Source: Synergistaceae bacterium
GTDB lineage: Bacteria; Synergistota; Synergistia; Synergistales; Aminobacteriaceae
Reading direction: 5' to 3'
Assembly (NCBI GenBank): GCA_031277095.1
Contig: JAISLU010000074.1
Location: forward strand, 1 to 61,475
DNA length: 61,475 nucleotides
In this document: positions 16,108-24,692 of the stretch, one piece after another
Layout: every line of letters begins with the position of its first letter
Numbering within the stretch: position 1 is the stretch's first letter
Translations under genes and position numbers: made by a program
Notes under the pieces: model-generated
Database searches by the model: none
Told to the model about the DNA's origin: nothing
The model's input: the letters and a program-made list of their open reading frames with translations, nothing else

Positions 16108-16557
16108 ATGAAGATTGTCCCTTATGCCCGCAAAGCCCAATTTTACGAAACCGATCAGATGGGCGTGATCCATCACGCTCATTACATCCACTGGTTCGAG
16201 GAAGCGCGCGTGGATTTCCTGGCGCAGATCGGGTTTCCCTACGAGCGCGTGGAGTCTCTGGGTATCACCTTCGCCGTGCTGGAGCTGTCTTGCCGGTACA
16301 AGTCGCCGGTGCGGTTCGGGGATACGGTACACATTCTCGTCGGCCTCGCCGCCTGCAGCCACTCCCAGATGACCCTGGATTACCGCGTGACGGACGCGGT
16401 CACCGGCGAGCTTCGGACCACCGGGGAGACCCGTCATTATTTTTTCAGAAAAGAGGACGCGCGCCCTGTCTCTTTGAAAAAGGCCATACCGGATCTGTAC
16501 GATCTTTTTCGCGGCCTGAGCGGGGAGGCCCGGGGGCAAACGAGGGACGTTCCATGA
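16108..16557 (+). CDS. 4HBT-fold acyl-CoA thioesterase (YbgC/FadM type)
   Basis: A 149-residue hot-dog-fold enzyme. The YbgC-type active-site block is Y-E-T-D-Q-M-G-V-I-H-H-A-H-Y at residues 13-26, where the Asp is the expected catalytic residue. A second conserved stretch is Y-K-S-P-V-R-F-G-D near 70. Such enzymes hydrolyse acyl-CoA or acyl-ACP thioesters in the cytoplasm. The natural substrate is not readable. GGAG precedes the ATG. Its stop codon overlaps the ATG of the hybrid histidine kinase, so the two are translationally coupled, which is an unusual pairing. The last 10 residues are variable. Confidence 0.88.
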   Translation: MKIVPYARKAQFYETDQMGVIHHAHYIHWFEEARVDFLAQIGFPYERVESLGITFAVLELSCRYKSPVRFGDTVHILVGLAACSHSQMTLDYRVTDAVTGELRTTGETRHYFFRKEDARPVSLKKAIPDLYDLFRGLSGEARGQTRDVP

Positions 16558-18983
16558 TCAACAGACTGTACGGCGTATTTTACAAGTATATTCTGTCGAG
16601 GGAGATTCCCTTTTCCGTCAGAGTGTTCAATCTGCTCATAGGCTGCGTTTTCCTCGCGACGGTACTGGCCAGCGTCATCACCTATTTCCTCACTCCGGAC
16701 GTTCCCATGCTTCTCGTTTTGTCGGCGATGGAGATCATGATTGTCGGCATGTTCCATTTTTGCAACAAATACGGTATGCAGAGACTGGGCGCGCTGATGA
16801 CGGCGGCCTGCGGAGGGTTTTTGTTTTTTCCGGCGATCTTTTGGTTTTCGGGCGGCATCGAGAGCGGAATGCCGGCCTATTCCGTGATGGCCATCGTCGT
16901 CATGTTCTTCGTGTTCGAAAAAATCGAGTGCATGATCATGGTTTCGGTGGAGATCGTCATCGTCGCCCTCTGTTTGTACCTCAATTACCAATTCCCCGAG
17001 GCGATCCCCCTGCCCTTGTCCACTCTGCCCCTGAAGATCATGGACAACGCCCAGGCCATATTCATTTCCAGCCTCGCCCTCGGCATGACGATCAAATTCC
17101 AGACCCACGTGTACGAGGAAGAAAAGAAAAAGGCCGAGTCCGCGTCGAGAGCGAAAAGCGAGTTCATGGCCACCATGAGTCACGAGATCCGCACGCCCCT
17201 CAACGCCATCATCGGCCTCTCCGAGATACAGCTCCAAAAATCGCTGCCGACGGAAACCCACAACGACCTGGAAAAAATCTACAGCGCGGGTTCGAGCCTG
17301 CTGGCCGTCATCAACGACATGCTGGATATTTCCAAAATCGAGGCGGGCAGCCTGGAACTTGTTCGGGTGGAATACGGAACCCCCAGCCTCATCAACGACG
17401 CCGTGCAGTTGAACATCGTGCGCATCGGCTCCAAGTCCATCACCTTCGACCTGGACCTGGACGAAACCCTGCCCACCGGGCTGTACGGCGACGAGCTGCG
17501 GATGAAGCAGATTTTGAACAACCTTCTGTCCAACGCCTTCAAGTACACGAAGGCCGGAAACGTCTCCCTTCAAGTATCCTGGGAGGAGCGAAACGGCGAC
17601 GCCTTGCTGACCTTTGTGGTGCGGGACACGGGGGTCGGTATCCAAAAGAAGGACTTTGAAAAGTTGTTCTCCAAGTACAATCAGTTGGACGCAAAGGCGA
17701 ACCGCGAAATCGAAGGCACGGGGCTCGGGCTGTCCATTACGAAAAAACTTCTGGACATGATGGGCGGTACGATTTCCGTGGACAGCGTGTACGGCAAGGG
17801 CAGCGTTTTCACCGTGACCATTCCCCAAAAAATCACCGATGCGCGGCCCATTGGGAAAAACGTGGCCAAAAATCTCCAATCCCGGCGTTTCTCGAAGGTC
17901 CGCCACACCCGGAGCCGGAACCTGGTGCGGGCGTATATGCCCTATGGAAGGGTTTTGGTGGTGGACGACGTGGCGACCAATTTGGACGTATCCCGGGGGT
18001 TGATGCTGCCTTACGGCTTGACCATAGACTGCACCCTGAGCGGGCGGGAGGCCATAGAGAAAGTCCGCTCGGAGGTGGTGAAATACGACGTTATTTTTAT
18101 GGACCACATGATGCCGGAGATGGACGGCATAGAGGCCACCCGCATCATTCGCAGCGAAATCGGAACGGAGTACGCGAAAACCGTGCCGATTGTGGCCTTG
18201 ACGGCAAACGCCCTGGCGGGGAACGAAGAAATGTTTCTAGCCAACGGCTTCAACGGCTATATCTCCAAGCCCATCGACATCATGCGGCTGGACACGATTC
18301 TGAATCGCTGGGTGCGGGGCAAGCAGCGGGAAGAAACCTTGAGGAGCGTGGAACAGGAAAAAAGAAATTATATCGTCCCCAAAAACGGGCCTGTTCTGGA
18401 GAAACTGCGGGGAATGGAGGTAGAGGGGATCGACCTGGAGGCCGGGGCGGAGCATTACGGCAGGGAGGAGTCTTACCTGCAGATTCTCCGTTCTTACCTG
18501 AAGCACACGCCGGATCTGCTGGAAAACCTGCGCAACGTTTCGGCGGCAACTCTGGCCCAATACGCCATACAGGTCCACGGCTTGAAAGGCAGCAGCTACG
18601 GCATCCACGCCAACGAGCTGGCCAAGCGGGCGGAGGCGCTGGAGTTCGCGGCGAAAGGGGGAGACTTCGAGACGGTGAACGCCAGCAACGACGAACTTAT
18701 CGAGGACGCCTACCGGCTTTTGTCGGACCTCGGCGCGCTGCTGAAGGACAACATGCAGGAAAAGCCCCTGGAGAAATCTTTCGTGGCCTCTCCGGACAGC
18801 GGGTTATTGGAGAAAATGCTGAGGGCCAGCAAGCAGTACAACCTCACGGCAATGGAGTCCATTCTGTCGGAACTGGAACAGTACGAGTACTCGGACGAAG
18901 CCGATCTCGTCCCCTGGCTGCGGGAGCAGCTGGACAACCTGGAATACGACGCCATCCGCGCGAAATTGGAGAGCTTCTTTTAA
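16554..18983 (+). CDS. membrane-bound hybrid sensor histidine kinase (HK-REC-HPt)
   Basis: An 809-residue sensor. Residues 20-185 hold five or six membrane helices with no large extracytoplasmic loop, so the signal is probably sensed in or near the membrane. A short coiled linker leads to HisKA with phospho-acceptor His210 in S-H-E-I-R-T-P-L-N. The HATPase domain has N-N-L-L-S-N-A-F-K-Y, D-T-G-V-G-I and G-T-G-L-G-L. A receiver domain carries Asp517 in F-M-D-H-M-M-P-E-M-D-G, and an HPt domain carries His675 in V-H-G-L-K-G. Phosphate can thus pass His-Asp-His to an unlinked regulator. The ATG overlaps the thioesterase stop (ATGA). The start was set by that overlap. Confidence 0.93.
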   Translation: MINRLYGVFYKYILSREIPFSVRVFNLLIGCVFLATVLASVITYFLTPDVPMLLVLSAMEIMIVGMFHFCNKYGMQRLGALMTAACGGFLFFPAIFWFSGGIESGMPAYSVMAIVVMFFVFEKIECMIMVSVEIVIVALCLYLNYQFPEAIPLPLSTLPLKIMDNAQAIFISSLALGMTIKFQTHVYEEEKKKAESASRAKSEFMATMSHEIRTPLNAIIGLSEIQLQKSLPTETHNDLEKIYSAGSSLLAVINDMLDISKIEAGSLELVRVEYGTPSLINDAVQLNIVRIGSKSITFDLDLDETLPTGLYGDELRMKQILNNLLSNAFKYTKAGNVSLQVSWEERNGDALLTFVVRDTGVGIQKKDFEKLFSKYNQLDAKANREIEGTGLGLSITKKLLDMMGGTISVDSVYGKGSVFTVTIPQKITDARPIGKNVAKNLQSRRFSKVRHTRSRNLVRAYMPYGRVLVVDDVATNLDVSRGLMLPYGLTIDCTLSGREAIEKVRSEVVKYDVIFMDHMMPEMDGIEATRIIRSEIGTEYAKTVPIVALTANALAGNEEMFLANGFNGYISKPIDIMRLDTILNRWVRGKQREETLRSVEQEKRNYIVPKNGPVLEKLRGMEVEGIDLEAGAEHYGREESYLQILRSYLKHTPDLLENLRNVSAATLAQYAIQVHGLKGSSYGIHANELAKRAEALEFAAKGGDFETVNASNDELIEDAYRLLSDLGALLKDNMQEKPLEKSFVASPDSGLLEKMLRASKQYNLTAMESILSELEQYEYSDEADLVPWLREQLDNLEYDAIRAKLESFF

Positions 18984-19016
18984 AACATTCAAGCTCATAA
19001 AGCATTCAAGCTCAAA
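18983..19016. repeat. 17-bp direct repeat after the kinase gene
   Basis: Two adjacent 17-bp copies (18983-18999 and 19000-19016) with core CATTCAAGCTCA follow the kinase stop. It is one of many short arrays placed at gene ends in this window. Confidence 0.8.
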
Positions 19017-19086
19017 TGACTTTTTTAAATTGATCGAGGGTAATCGTAAATCCTCCGTTCCGGGTTACAATTCAAAAATTGGCTGA

Positions 19087-20448
19087 CTATTGCCGTTCCA
19101 TGAAGGCCACCGTTTCCACGTGGACGGTTTGGGGAAACATGTCGAAGGCCCGGAGCGATTGCAGGCGATACCCGCCCTCCCTCAAGATTTTCGCGTCCCG
19201 GGCCAGGGTCGCGGGGTTGCAGGAAACGTAAAGGACACCCTTGGGGGCGAACTCCAGAATTTTGTTCAGCACGGTACGCTGGCAGCCGCTTCGGGGCGGG
19301 TCTACCACGACCAGGTCGTACCCGCCGGGCAGGGCCGCCATGACGTCCTCCGCTCTGCCCCTCAGCCCTCGAACGTTGGCAATGCCGTTGTCCCTCATGT
19401 TCCGCTCCATCAAGTCCACGGCCCCGCTCCACTCCTCCACCGCGGTCACAAAACCCGCCCGCGCCAGGTAACAGGTCAGGGACCCCACGCCGCTGTAAAG
19501 CTCCAGGACGTTTTCGCCCTGGGCCAGACCGCCGGCGTAGCGGTAAAGCTGGGCTGCCTGGTCGGTGTTGATCTGAAAAAACGACGACGTGTCGCAGTGG
19601 ATTGTCCAGTCGTCGAGACCCTCGGCGATGAGGCCGTCCCCCCTGAGAGGCTCGGTCCGGTCTCCGAGAATGACGTTGCCGGGCCGCGAGTTGTGGTTCA
19701 GGGTCAGAGTGGTGGCCCCCACCGCGTCTCTCAAGAGCCGGTACAACCCGAGGATGCTCTTCACCTTCCGGGCGTTCAATCGCCCGTTGACCACCAAGGA
19801 CGCCAGGGTCTCCCCGGTGTGAAGCCCCGCCCTCAAAATCACGTGGCGCAGGGCTCCTTTGTGTTCCCGTTCGTCGTAGACGTCCAGCTCCAGCCCCGGC
19901 AGCTCCCTCTGGATCACGGCGAAAAGCCGATTCAGGGGCGCGGCGTTCACAGGGCACGTCTCAAAACACACCAGACGGTGGCTGTTCGCCTCGTAAAAGC
20001 CCGCCCTGGGCTTGCCCTTGATCTTGCGGACGGGGAAGGAAGCCTTGTTGCGGTATCCCCATTCTCGCGGGCTGGGCACGCACTCCAGGTCGGGAAGGTG
20101 GTCGAACCCTCCGATGCGCCCCAAGGCGTCCTTCACCATCTGGGCCTTGATTTCGAGCTGGAGCCCATAGGACGCGTGCTGAAGCTGGCAGCCTCCGCAG
20201 GCCTCGAAGACAGGGCAAGGGGGCGGGACTCTGCGGTCGTCGGTTTTTATCAGCTGAACCAGACGCGCCAGAGCGAAGTCCTTCTTCCGCTTGACGATCT
20301 CCGCCTCCACCACCTCCCCCGGCAAAGCTCCCTCGACGAACACGACCCCCTCCCGGGTGCGGGCAATGCCGCTGCCGTCGCTGGCTATTTTTTCCACGGT
20401 CAGCGTCCTGCGGTCTTCAAGATTGGACGACACGGCGATTCCCTCCAT
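19087..20448 (-). CDS. rlmD: 23S rRNA (uracil-C5) methyltransferase, RlmD/RumA family
   Basis: A SAM-dependent enzyme that makes 5-methyluridine in 23S rRNA. The 453-residue protein has a TRAM-like N-terminus (L-T-V-E-K-I-A-S-D-G-S-G-I-A). Its 4Fe-4S site is C-P-V-F-E-A-C-G-G-C near residue 78 with a fourth Cys in C-F-E-T-C-P. SAM is bound at E-L-Y-S-G-V-G-S-L near 317. The catalytic motifs are V-D-P-P-R-S-G-C near 387 and Y-V-S-C-N-P-A-T-L near 415, with the nucleophilic Cys. RlmD, RlmC and TrmA-like enzymes are hard to tell apart; the Fe-S site favours RlmD/RlmC. A MITE lies 74 nt upstream. Confidence 0.88.
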   Translation of the reverse strand: MEGIAVSSNLEDRRTLTVEKIASDGSGIARTREGVVFVEGALPGEVVEAEIVKRKKDFALARLVQLIKTDDRRVPPPCPVFEACGGCQLQHASYGLQLEIKAQMVKDALGRIGGFDHLPDLECVPSPREWGYRNKASFPVRKIKGKPRAGFYEANSHRLVCFETCPVNAAPLNRLFAVIQRELPGLELDVYDEREHKGALRHVILRAGLHTGETLASLVVNGRLNARKVKSILGLYRLLRDAVGATTLTLNHNSRPGNVILGDRTEPLRGDGLIAEGLDDWTIHCDTSSFFQINTDQAAQLYRYAGGLAQGENVLELYSGVGSLTCYLARAGFVTAVEEWSGAVDLMERNMRDNGIANVRGLRGRAEDVMAALPGGYDLVVVDPPRSGCQRTVLNKILEFAPKGVLYVSCNPATLARDAKILREGGYRLQSLRAFDMFPQTVHVETVAFMERQ

Positions 20449-20521
20449 AAGACAAGATGTCCCTTTCCTGCTTTAAGCATGATCTTACTCTGCAGATATC
20501 GGCGCTTGACATTATCGCATA

Positions 20522-20627
20522 TATAGTGAATCAAGATAAAAAGCCTAAAGTTAGCATAGCTAAAAAACAAGTCAATTGCTCTATTTAGCGAGTGTAAATT
20601 TAACATTTTTTAAGTTAAACGACTATA
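20522..20627. mobile_element. MITE-like repeat, copy 1 (106 bp)
   Basis: Non-coding element bounded by TATAGT and ACTATA, with imperfect terminal inverted repeats of about 21 bp. It is nearly identical to 52657-52761 and 61057-61160. TA at both ends fits the TA target of IS630/Tc1-type transposases; the link to IS630 is inference from the termini. An internal TTTAAC-N9-GTTAAA dyad lies near the right end. This copy lies between the divergent rlmD and 20733 genes and may carry their promoters. Confidence 0.85.
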
Positions 20628-20732
20628 CCCTTTAAATTCCATTTAAATTCTATGGTGCAGTTGACAGCTGCGCCTGTGGCAGCCTCCTATGGTAGAATGA
20701 AAAGGTTGGTATTGAGAAGGGGGAATGGCATC

Positions 20733-21164
20733 ATGCCTATGCAAATAGGTCTCGACGAACTGCTCTCCATGCTTTTGTCTCGGGTAGAGGGCATGGCGTT
20801 GGAGAGTGAAAACCAAAAAAGCCGCTTCAATATTATGTTCCGTATTCTTTACAAAAAAGGCCTTTTTTCCGATCAAGATATTGTCGACTCCGTCAGAGAA
20901 GAACATCGGCTTTTGAAAGAACTGGGGATGATCGAGGAGCTTCCCCCCGACGAGGCGTTGGAAAGCGTCGCCAAGGGACTTTTGCTCTGGATCAAGGGCG
21001 ACGTGGCGACCCTCAAAAAGACCATGCAGGAGTACGAAAAACGCGTGTCCGACGCCATGACGAAGCAGCAAAAACCCAAGATCGACGTGGCGCCCGCGGC
21101 GGTCCTGGGGCAGCTGGAACGACTGGGCGGCCAGCAGCAAGGCGGAAAAAAACTCATTCTCTAA
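20733..21164 (+). CDS. conserved-looking helical protein of unknown function
   Basis: A 143-residue protein beginning MPMQIGLDELLSML, with GGGGG about 9 nt upstream of the ATG at 20733. It is mainly helical and charged: I-L-Y-K-K-G-L-F-S-D-Q-D-I-V-D near residue 45 resembles a small helix-turn-helix, and residues 95-115 could be a short coiled coil. The tail is Gln/Gly-rich and basic. No signal peptide or membrane helix is seen. I do not recognise the family. It lies 42 nt before the nucleotide-sugar dehydratase gene on the same strand. Confidence 0.65.
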   Translation: MPMQIGLDELLSMLLSRVEGMALESENQKSRFNIMFRILYKKGLFSDQDIVDSVREEHRLLKELGMIEELPPDEALESVAKGLLLWIKGDVATLKKTMQEYEKRVSDAMTKQQKPKIDVAPAAVLGQLERLGGQQQGGKKLIL

Positions 21165-21206
21165 AAGACGAACCCGCGAGAACTGCGTTTCAGGTATCCG
21201 TTTCTC

Positions 21207-23102
21207 ATGCGCAACACGCTGGACAGCGTACTCGATGTTTGGAAAAAAGTGGCACACCACGGATTTTGCGTGGCGCTGCTGGATTTTGCTTTTCTGGTGT
21301 TTGCCGCCTATTTGGGCTACGCGATCCGGCTCACCCTCTTCATTCCTCGTGTCAATCTGGTGGATCTGATCAGTGTGGCCCTCGTTTTTTCGCTGTCGAC
21401 GGTTTTCATCTTCTTTCTGGAGGGGCAATACGGCACCCTCTGGACCCAGGCCGGCATGGAGGACTACGTCCGTTTTGCCCATCTTTACATTCTGAGTTCC
21501 CTTTTATTCTCGGTTTTGAGTTCCGTGTGGCATTTCGCCCTCCTGCCCCGTACCTCCCTGGCGATCATGCTCTTCTCCGGCATGATCTTTTGCGGCGGGC
21601 TGAGGATCTCCTGGAGGTTGGCCTATCATCTGCCCCTCGCCACCCTCGAAACCCGGCTCGAAACGTTGATCGTCGGAGCGGGGGAGACGGGCGTCCTTCT
21701 GGCGCGGGATCTGCGCCGCAACGGAGGGGAGCTGTCCTTGCGCGGTTTTGTCGACGACGACCCCCAAAAGGAGGGCAAACACATCGCCGGCCTGGCCGTC
21801 CTCGGGGACAGCAAGGCCCTGCCCTATCTGATACGCCAGCATCGCATCAAAGTCGTTCTGGTGGCCATTCCGTCGGCGAACAGCCGCAAAATACGCTCCC
21901 TTTACGACACTCTGGCTCCCTTGGGAGTGAGCGTGCGCGTACTTCCCAGCCTTCGGGAGCTGGCGGGGGGAAACATCTCCCTCAATCGCCTGCGGCACAT
22001 CCGTCTGGAGGACCTGTTGGGACGAGAGCCCGTGCAAATCGACGTTCACAAGATCGCCGCCTACCTGAATGGGCGCAGTATCCTGGTCACCGGAGCGGGC
22101 GGCTCCATCGGCAGCGAGATCGTCCATCAAGTGCTGCAAAACGCCCCCAAAGAAATCGTCCTGCTGGGCCACGGAGAGCAGTCCATTTACCTCCTGCTGG
22201 AGTCCCTGAGAAAATCTCTTCCCTTGGAGCGGCACTCTCTTTTGCACCCCGTCATCGCCGACGTGGCGGACGAAGAGGCCATGAGAGAGGTCTTCCGGCG
22301 TTGGCGGCCCCAGGTAATATTCCACGCCGCCGCCCACAAACACGTCCCCCTGATGGAGGGCAGCCCTCGGGAGGCCCTGCGCGTCAACAGCCTGGGAACG
22401 CTGATCATGGCGGAGCTGGCCGGGGAGCTGGGCGCCGAAAGAATGGTCCTGATCTCCACGGACAAGGCCGTCAATCCCTCCAGCGTCATGGGGGCGACCA
22501 AGCGCGTGGCGGAGCTGCTTCTGGGAAAGACCCAGAAGCGGTATCCGGGAACGGTCTACATGGCGGTGCGCTTCGGCAATGTGCTGGGAAGCCGGGGCAG
22601 CGTCATTCCCAAGTTCGAGGAGCAGATCGCAAGCGGGGGCCCCGTGACCATCACGGACCCCGCCATGAAACGGTACTTCATGTTGATCCCCGAGGCCGTC
22701 AGCCTGGTCATTCAGGCCGGAGCCATAGGGCAGGGCGGAGAACTTTTCGTGCTGGACATGGGGGAGCCCATCTCCATCCCTGAAATGGCGGAAATTCTCA
22801 TTCGCCTCCACGGCTACGAGCCGGGAAAGGACATCACCATCACCTACACGGGTATACGTCCGGGCGAAAAGTTGTTCGAAGAGCTTTTCTACAACCCCGA
22901 TACCGTCCAACCCACCTCGCACCCCAAGGTCTTCGCCTCGACCTTGACCACCCTGACCGCCGACACGCCGGATATCGTGTTGCTGCTGAAACGAAGCCTT
23001 GGCGACCCGGCCCAGGTCGTCCCTCTGCTGCAGGTCATGGTCCCCGAGTACGTCCCCCAAAATTTAAACGACTATAATCTACATCCGAGTCAGCTCCAAT
23101 AA
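21207..23102 (+). CDS. membrane nucleotide-sugar 4,6-dehydratase (WbpM/PglF/CapD type)
   Basis: A 631-residue inner-membrane protein for UDP-sugar modification in surface-glycan synthesis. Four membrane helices lie in residues 1-140. A CoA-binding-like Rossmann domain follows (L-I-V-G-A-G-E-T-G near 152). The catalytic short-chain dehydrogenase domain starts at V-T-G-A-G-G-S-I-G-S-E-I near 295. Its active site is I-S-T-D-K-A-V-N-P-S-S-V-M-G-A-T-K-R near 420, with Met in place of the usual SDR tyrosine, as is normal for this family of 4,6-dehydratases. The extreme C-terminus contains the 13-bp end sequence of the MITE. No strong SD is visible before the ATG at 21207. Confidence 0.9.
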   Translation: MRNTLDSVLDVWKKVAHHGFCVALLDFAFLVFAAYLGYAIRLTLFIPRVNLVDLISVALVFSLSTVFIFFLEGQYGTLWTQAGMEDYVRFAHLYILSSLLFSVLSSVWHFALLPRTSLAIMLFSGMIFCGGLRISWRLAYHLPLATLETRLETLIVGAGETGVLLARDLRRNGGELSLRGFVDDDPQKEGKHIAGLAVLGDSKALPYLIRQHRIKVVLVAIPSANSRKIRSLYDTLAPLGVSVRVLPSLRELAGGNISLNRLRHIRLEDLLGREPVQIDVHKIAAYLNGRSILVTGAGGSIGSEIVHQVLQNAPKEIVLLGHGEQSIYLLLESLRKSLPLERHSLLHPVIADVADEEAMREVFRRWRPQVIFHAAAHKHVPLMEGSPREALRVNSLGTLIMAELAGELGAERMVLISTDKAVNPSSVMGATKRVAELLLGKTQKRYPGTVYMAVRFGNVLGSRGSVIPKFEEQIASGGPVTITDPAMKRYFMLIPEAVSLVIQAGAIGQGGELFVLDMGEPISIPEMAEILIRLHGYEPGKDITITYTGIRPGEKLFEELFYNPDTVQPTSHPKVFASTLTTLTADTPDIVLLLKRSLGDPAQVVPLLQVMVPEYVPQNLNDYNLHPSQLQ

Positions 23103-23227
23103 CTCCAATGTGGATAAACTACGTCGAATATCCTGGACAAGCCCGGCGGCAACAAGGTAAAATAGAAATGACGAGAAGATACGAAATCTTGCCTTAAACT
23201 AAATCTAAGTTTTTGGTTTTCTTTCAG

Positions 23228-23242
23228 GTTCGAATTTCGAAC
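23228..23242. promoter_or_regulatory. 15-bp perfect palindrome, candidate operator
   Basis: GTTCGAA-T-TTCGAAC lies 56 nt before the start of the Cys-tailed small protein gene. The perfect seven-base arms in a 195-bp spacer suggest a dimeric repressor site. It shares GTTCG/CGAAC half-sites with Gram-positive LexA boxes but in a different arrangement, so I do not assign a regulator. Confidence 0.35.
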
Positions 23243-23297
23243 AATCTTCAGTGGATTTTCAAGTAATTTTTTAAATATTTTTTAAGGAGGCATTTTC

Positions 23298-23555
23298 ATG
23301 GATTGGGCTAGAGCGTCGGCAGCGACGGTGGTTTGTGAAGAAAAAGGCACGACCTTGCGGGACATCGTTCAGGGCATCATGGACGGGGCAGAGACCCCGG
23401 ATACGGTCATGGAGCTTCTGGGCATCCAAAACGAAGACAAGGGCGCGGAGAGCATACCCGATATTATGGAGGTCTTCGTCCCCGTGGTCAACGCCTGGAA
23501 AAACGGAGCTTGCGGAGGAGGATGCGCGGGCTGCGGCGGAAGCTGCAGTTATTGA
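23298..23555 (+). CDS. small protein with Cys/Gly-rich metal-binding-like tail
   Basis: An 85-residue product behind a strong SD (AAGGAGG, about 9 nt). Residues 5-45 are helical, with T-L-R-D-I-V-Q-G-I-M-D-G-A-E-T-P-D-T-V-M-E-L-L-G-I, a pattern reminiscent of BFD-like or DUF1858-like helical modules. The last 15 residues are G-A-C-G-G-G-C-A-G-C-G-G-S-C, four Cys in a row of C-x3-C-x2-C-x3-C that could bind iron-sulfur or zinc. It lies 12 nt before purN and is probably cotranscribed with it. Function unknown. Confidence 0.7.
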   Translation: MDWARASAATVVCEEKGTTLRDIVQGIMDGAETPDTVMELLGIQNEDKGAESIPDIMEVFVPVVNAWKNGACGGGCAGCGGSCSY

Positions 23556-23567
23556 CCGTATCGGTCG

Positions 23568-24155
23568 ATGTGCGAGCAAGAAAAGGGAAAAACGAGATTG
23601 CGGCTGGGAGTGCTTGTCTCTGGACGGGGCAGCAATCTTCAGGCGATTTTGGATGCCATCGCGGCGGGGGCGCTGGAGGCGGAGGTTTCGGCCGTCGTCT
23701 CGGACAAGCCCGATGCCCCCGCGTTGCAGCGCGTGGAGAAGGACGTGGCGGTCGTCGTGCCCAGGAAAGACCCGCGCTTCGAGGAAACCATCGCTTCGGT
23801 TTTGGAGGAGCGCGGCGTGGAACTCGTGGTTCTGGCGGGGTTCATGAAAATACTGAGCCCCTGGTTCCTGGAGCGTTTTGCGGGGAGAATCATCAACATC
23901 CACCCCTCTTTGCTGCCCTCTTTTCGGGGGCTGCACGCTCAAAGGCAAGCCCTGGAGCGCGGGGTGAAAATTTCGGGCTGCACCGTCCACTGGGTGGACG
24001 AGAACCTGGATGGAGGGCCCATCCTCGCTCAGACCGCCGTTCCCGTTCTCGGGGGCGATACCGAAGAAAGTCTGAGCGAGCGTATTCTGGCGGAAGAACA
24101 CCGTATACTGGTGGAAACCATCGCAAACATTACCCATACGAAAAAAAATTCATGA
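23568..24155 (+). CDS. purN: phosphoribosylglycinamide formyltransferase
   Basis: PurN transfers a formyl group from 10-formyl-THF to GAR in purine synthesis. The 195-residue protein has L-V-S-G-R-G-S-N-L-Q-A-I at the phosphate site, the catalytic N-I-H-P-S-L-L-P-S-F-R-G (Asn and His near 108-110) and a downstream D-E-N-L-D-G-G-P-I that supplies the Asp. No good SD precedes the ATG at 23568, so translation may be coupled to the gene just upstream, or may begin at a TTG slightly downstream. It converges on pgpA with 18 nt between the two stops. The one-carbon donor pool would be fed by fhs at 33467. Confidence 0.93.
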   Translation: MCEQEKGKTRLRLGVLVSGRGSNLQAILDAIAAGALEAEVSAVVSDKPDAPALQRVEKDVAVVVPRKDPRFEETIASVLEERGVELVVLAGFMKILSPWFLERFAGRIINIHPSLLPSFRGLHAQRQALERGVKISGCTVHWVDENLDGGPILAQTAVPVLGGDTEESLSERILAEEHRILVETIANITHTKKNS

Positions 24156-24173
24156 GGGAAAAGTGGAAAAAGT

Positions 24174-24662
24174 TCATGACAGCAGCCGATAAAGGGCCTG
24201 CAAAATCAAGTTGGTCATGATGCCCCCCACCACGTCGTCGGCCATGATGCCCCACCCTCCCGGCAATTTTTCCATCGTGGACACGGGGACGGGCTTTGTG
24301 ATGTCGATGATGCGGAAGAGCAGAAACGCCGGCAGGATAAACGTCCTGGGCAGGCCGGCAAGGGACAGCCACATGCCCACCACCTCGTCGATGACGACCT
24401 CGCTGGGATCGGGGATATTTTTCATCTTGGAGTAGACGTCGGCGCACCCCGTTCCCAAAAGAGCCGTCGTCAGAATGGCCCACCAGGGAACGGGAGAAAA
24501 AGCGCAGACCAGGCACGCCAAGGCGGAACCCACGGTGCCGGGCATTTTTGTGAAATACCCCGCTCCCCCGACGGTCGCGATCCAGGCGGCAAATTTCAAG
24601 AAAACCCTTTTTCCCATCCTCTCTTTTCCTATCCTCTCTTTTCCTATTCTCTCTTTTTCCAT
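24174..24662 (-). CDS. pgpA: phosphatidylglycerophosphatase A
   Basis: PgpA removes phosphate from phosphatidylglycerophosphate at the inner membrane. The 162-residue protein contains G-T-V-G-S-A-L-A, D-P-S-E-V-V-I-D-E-V-V-G-M-W and the final L-P-G-G-W-G-I-M-A-D-D-V-V-G-G-I, all typical of the family, with three or four hydrophobic helices. The first ~15 residues come from a 15-bp tandem repeat (R-I-G-K-E repeated). I use the ATG at 24662 because GGAG lies just before it; an upstream GTG (24689) and a downstream ATG (24617) are alternatives. It follows rimO on the same strand. Confidence 0.88.
   Translation of the reverse strand: MEKERIGKERIGKERMGKRVFLKFAAWIATVGGAGYFTKMPGTVGSALACLVCAFSPVPWWAILTTALLGTGCADVYSKMKNIPDPSEVVIDEVVGMWLSLAGLPRTFILPAFLLFRIIDITKPVPVSTMEKLPGGWGIMADDVVGGIMTNLILQALYRLLS
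24616..24660. repeat. 15-bp tandem array in the pgpA N-terminus
   Basis: Three copies of a 15-bp unit (24616-24630, 24631-24645, 24646-24660), with consensus ATCCTCTCTTTTCCT on the plus strand. A partial fourth unit follows at 24661. On the coding strand each unit contains AGGAAAAGAGAGG, so the array also multiplies SD-like sequences around the possible pgpA starts. Confidence 0.9.
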
Positions 24663-24692
24663 CCTCTCCTGCTTTCCGGCCAAACCCACCCA

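Noticed and set aside
21207-23102. Loss of the catalytic SDR tyrosine in the nucleotide-sugar dehydratase
   Set aside because: Members of the WbpM/PglF family normally have Met at this position, so it is not a defect.
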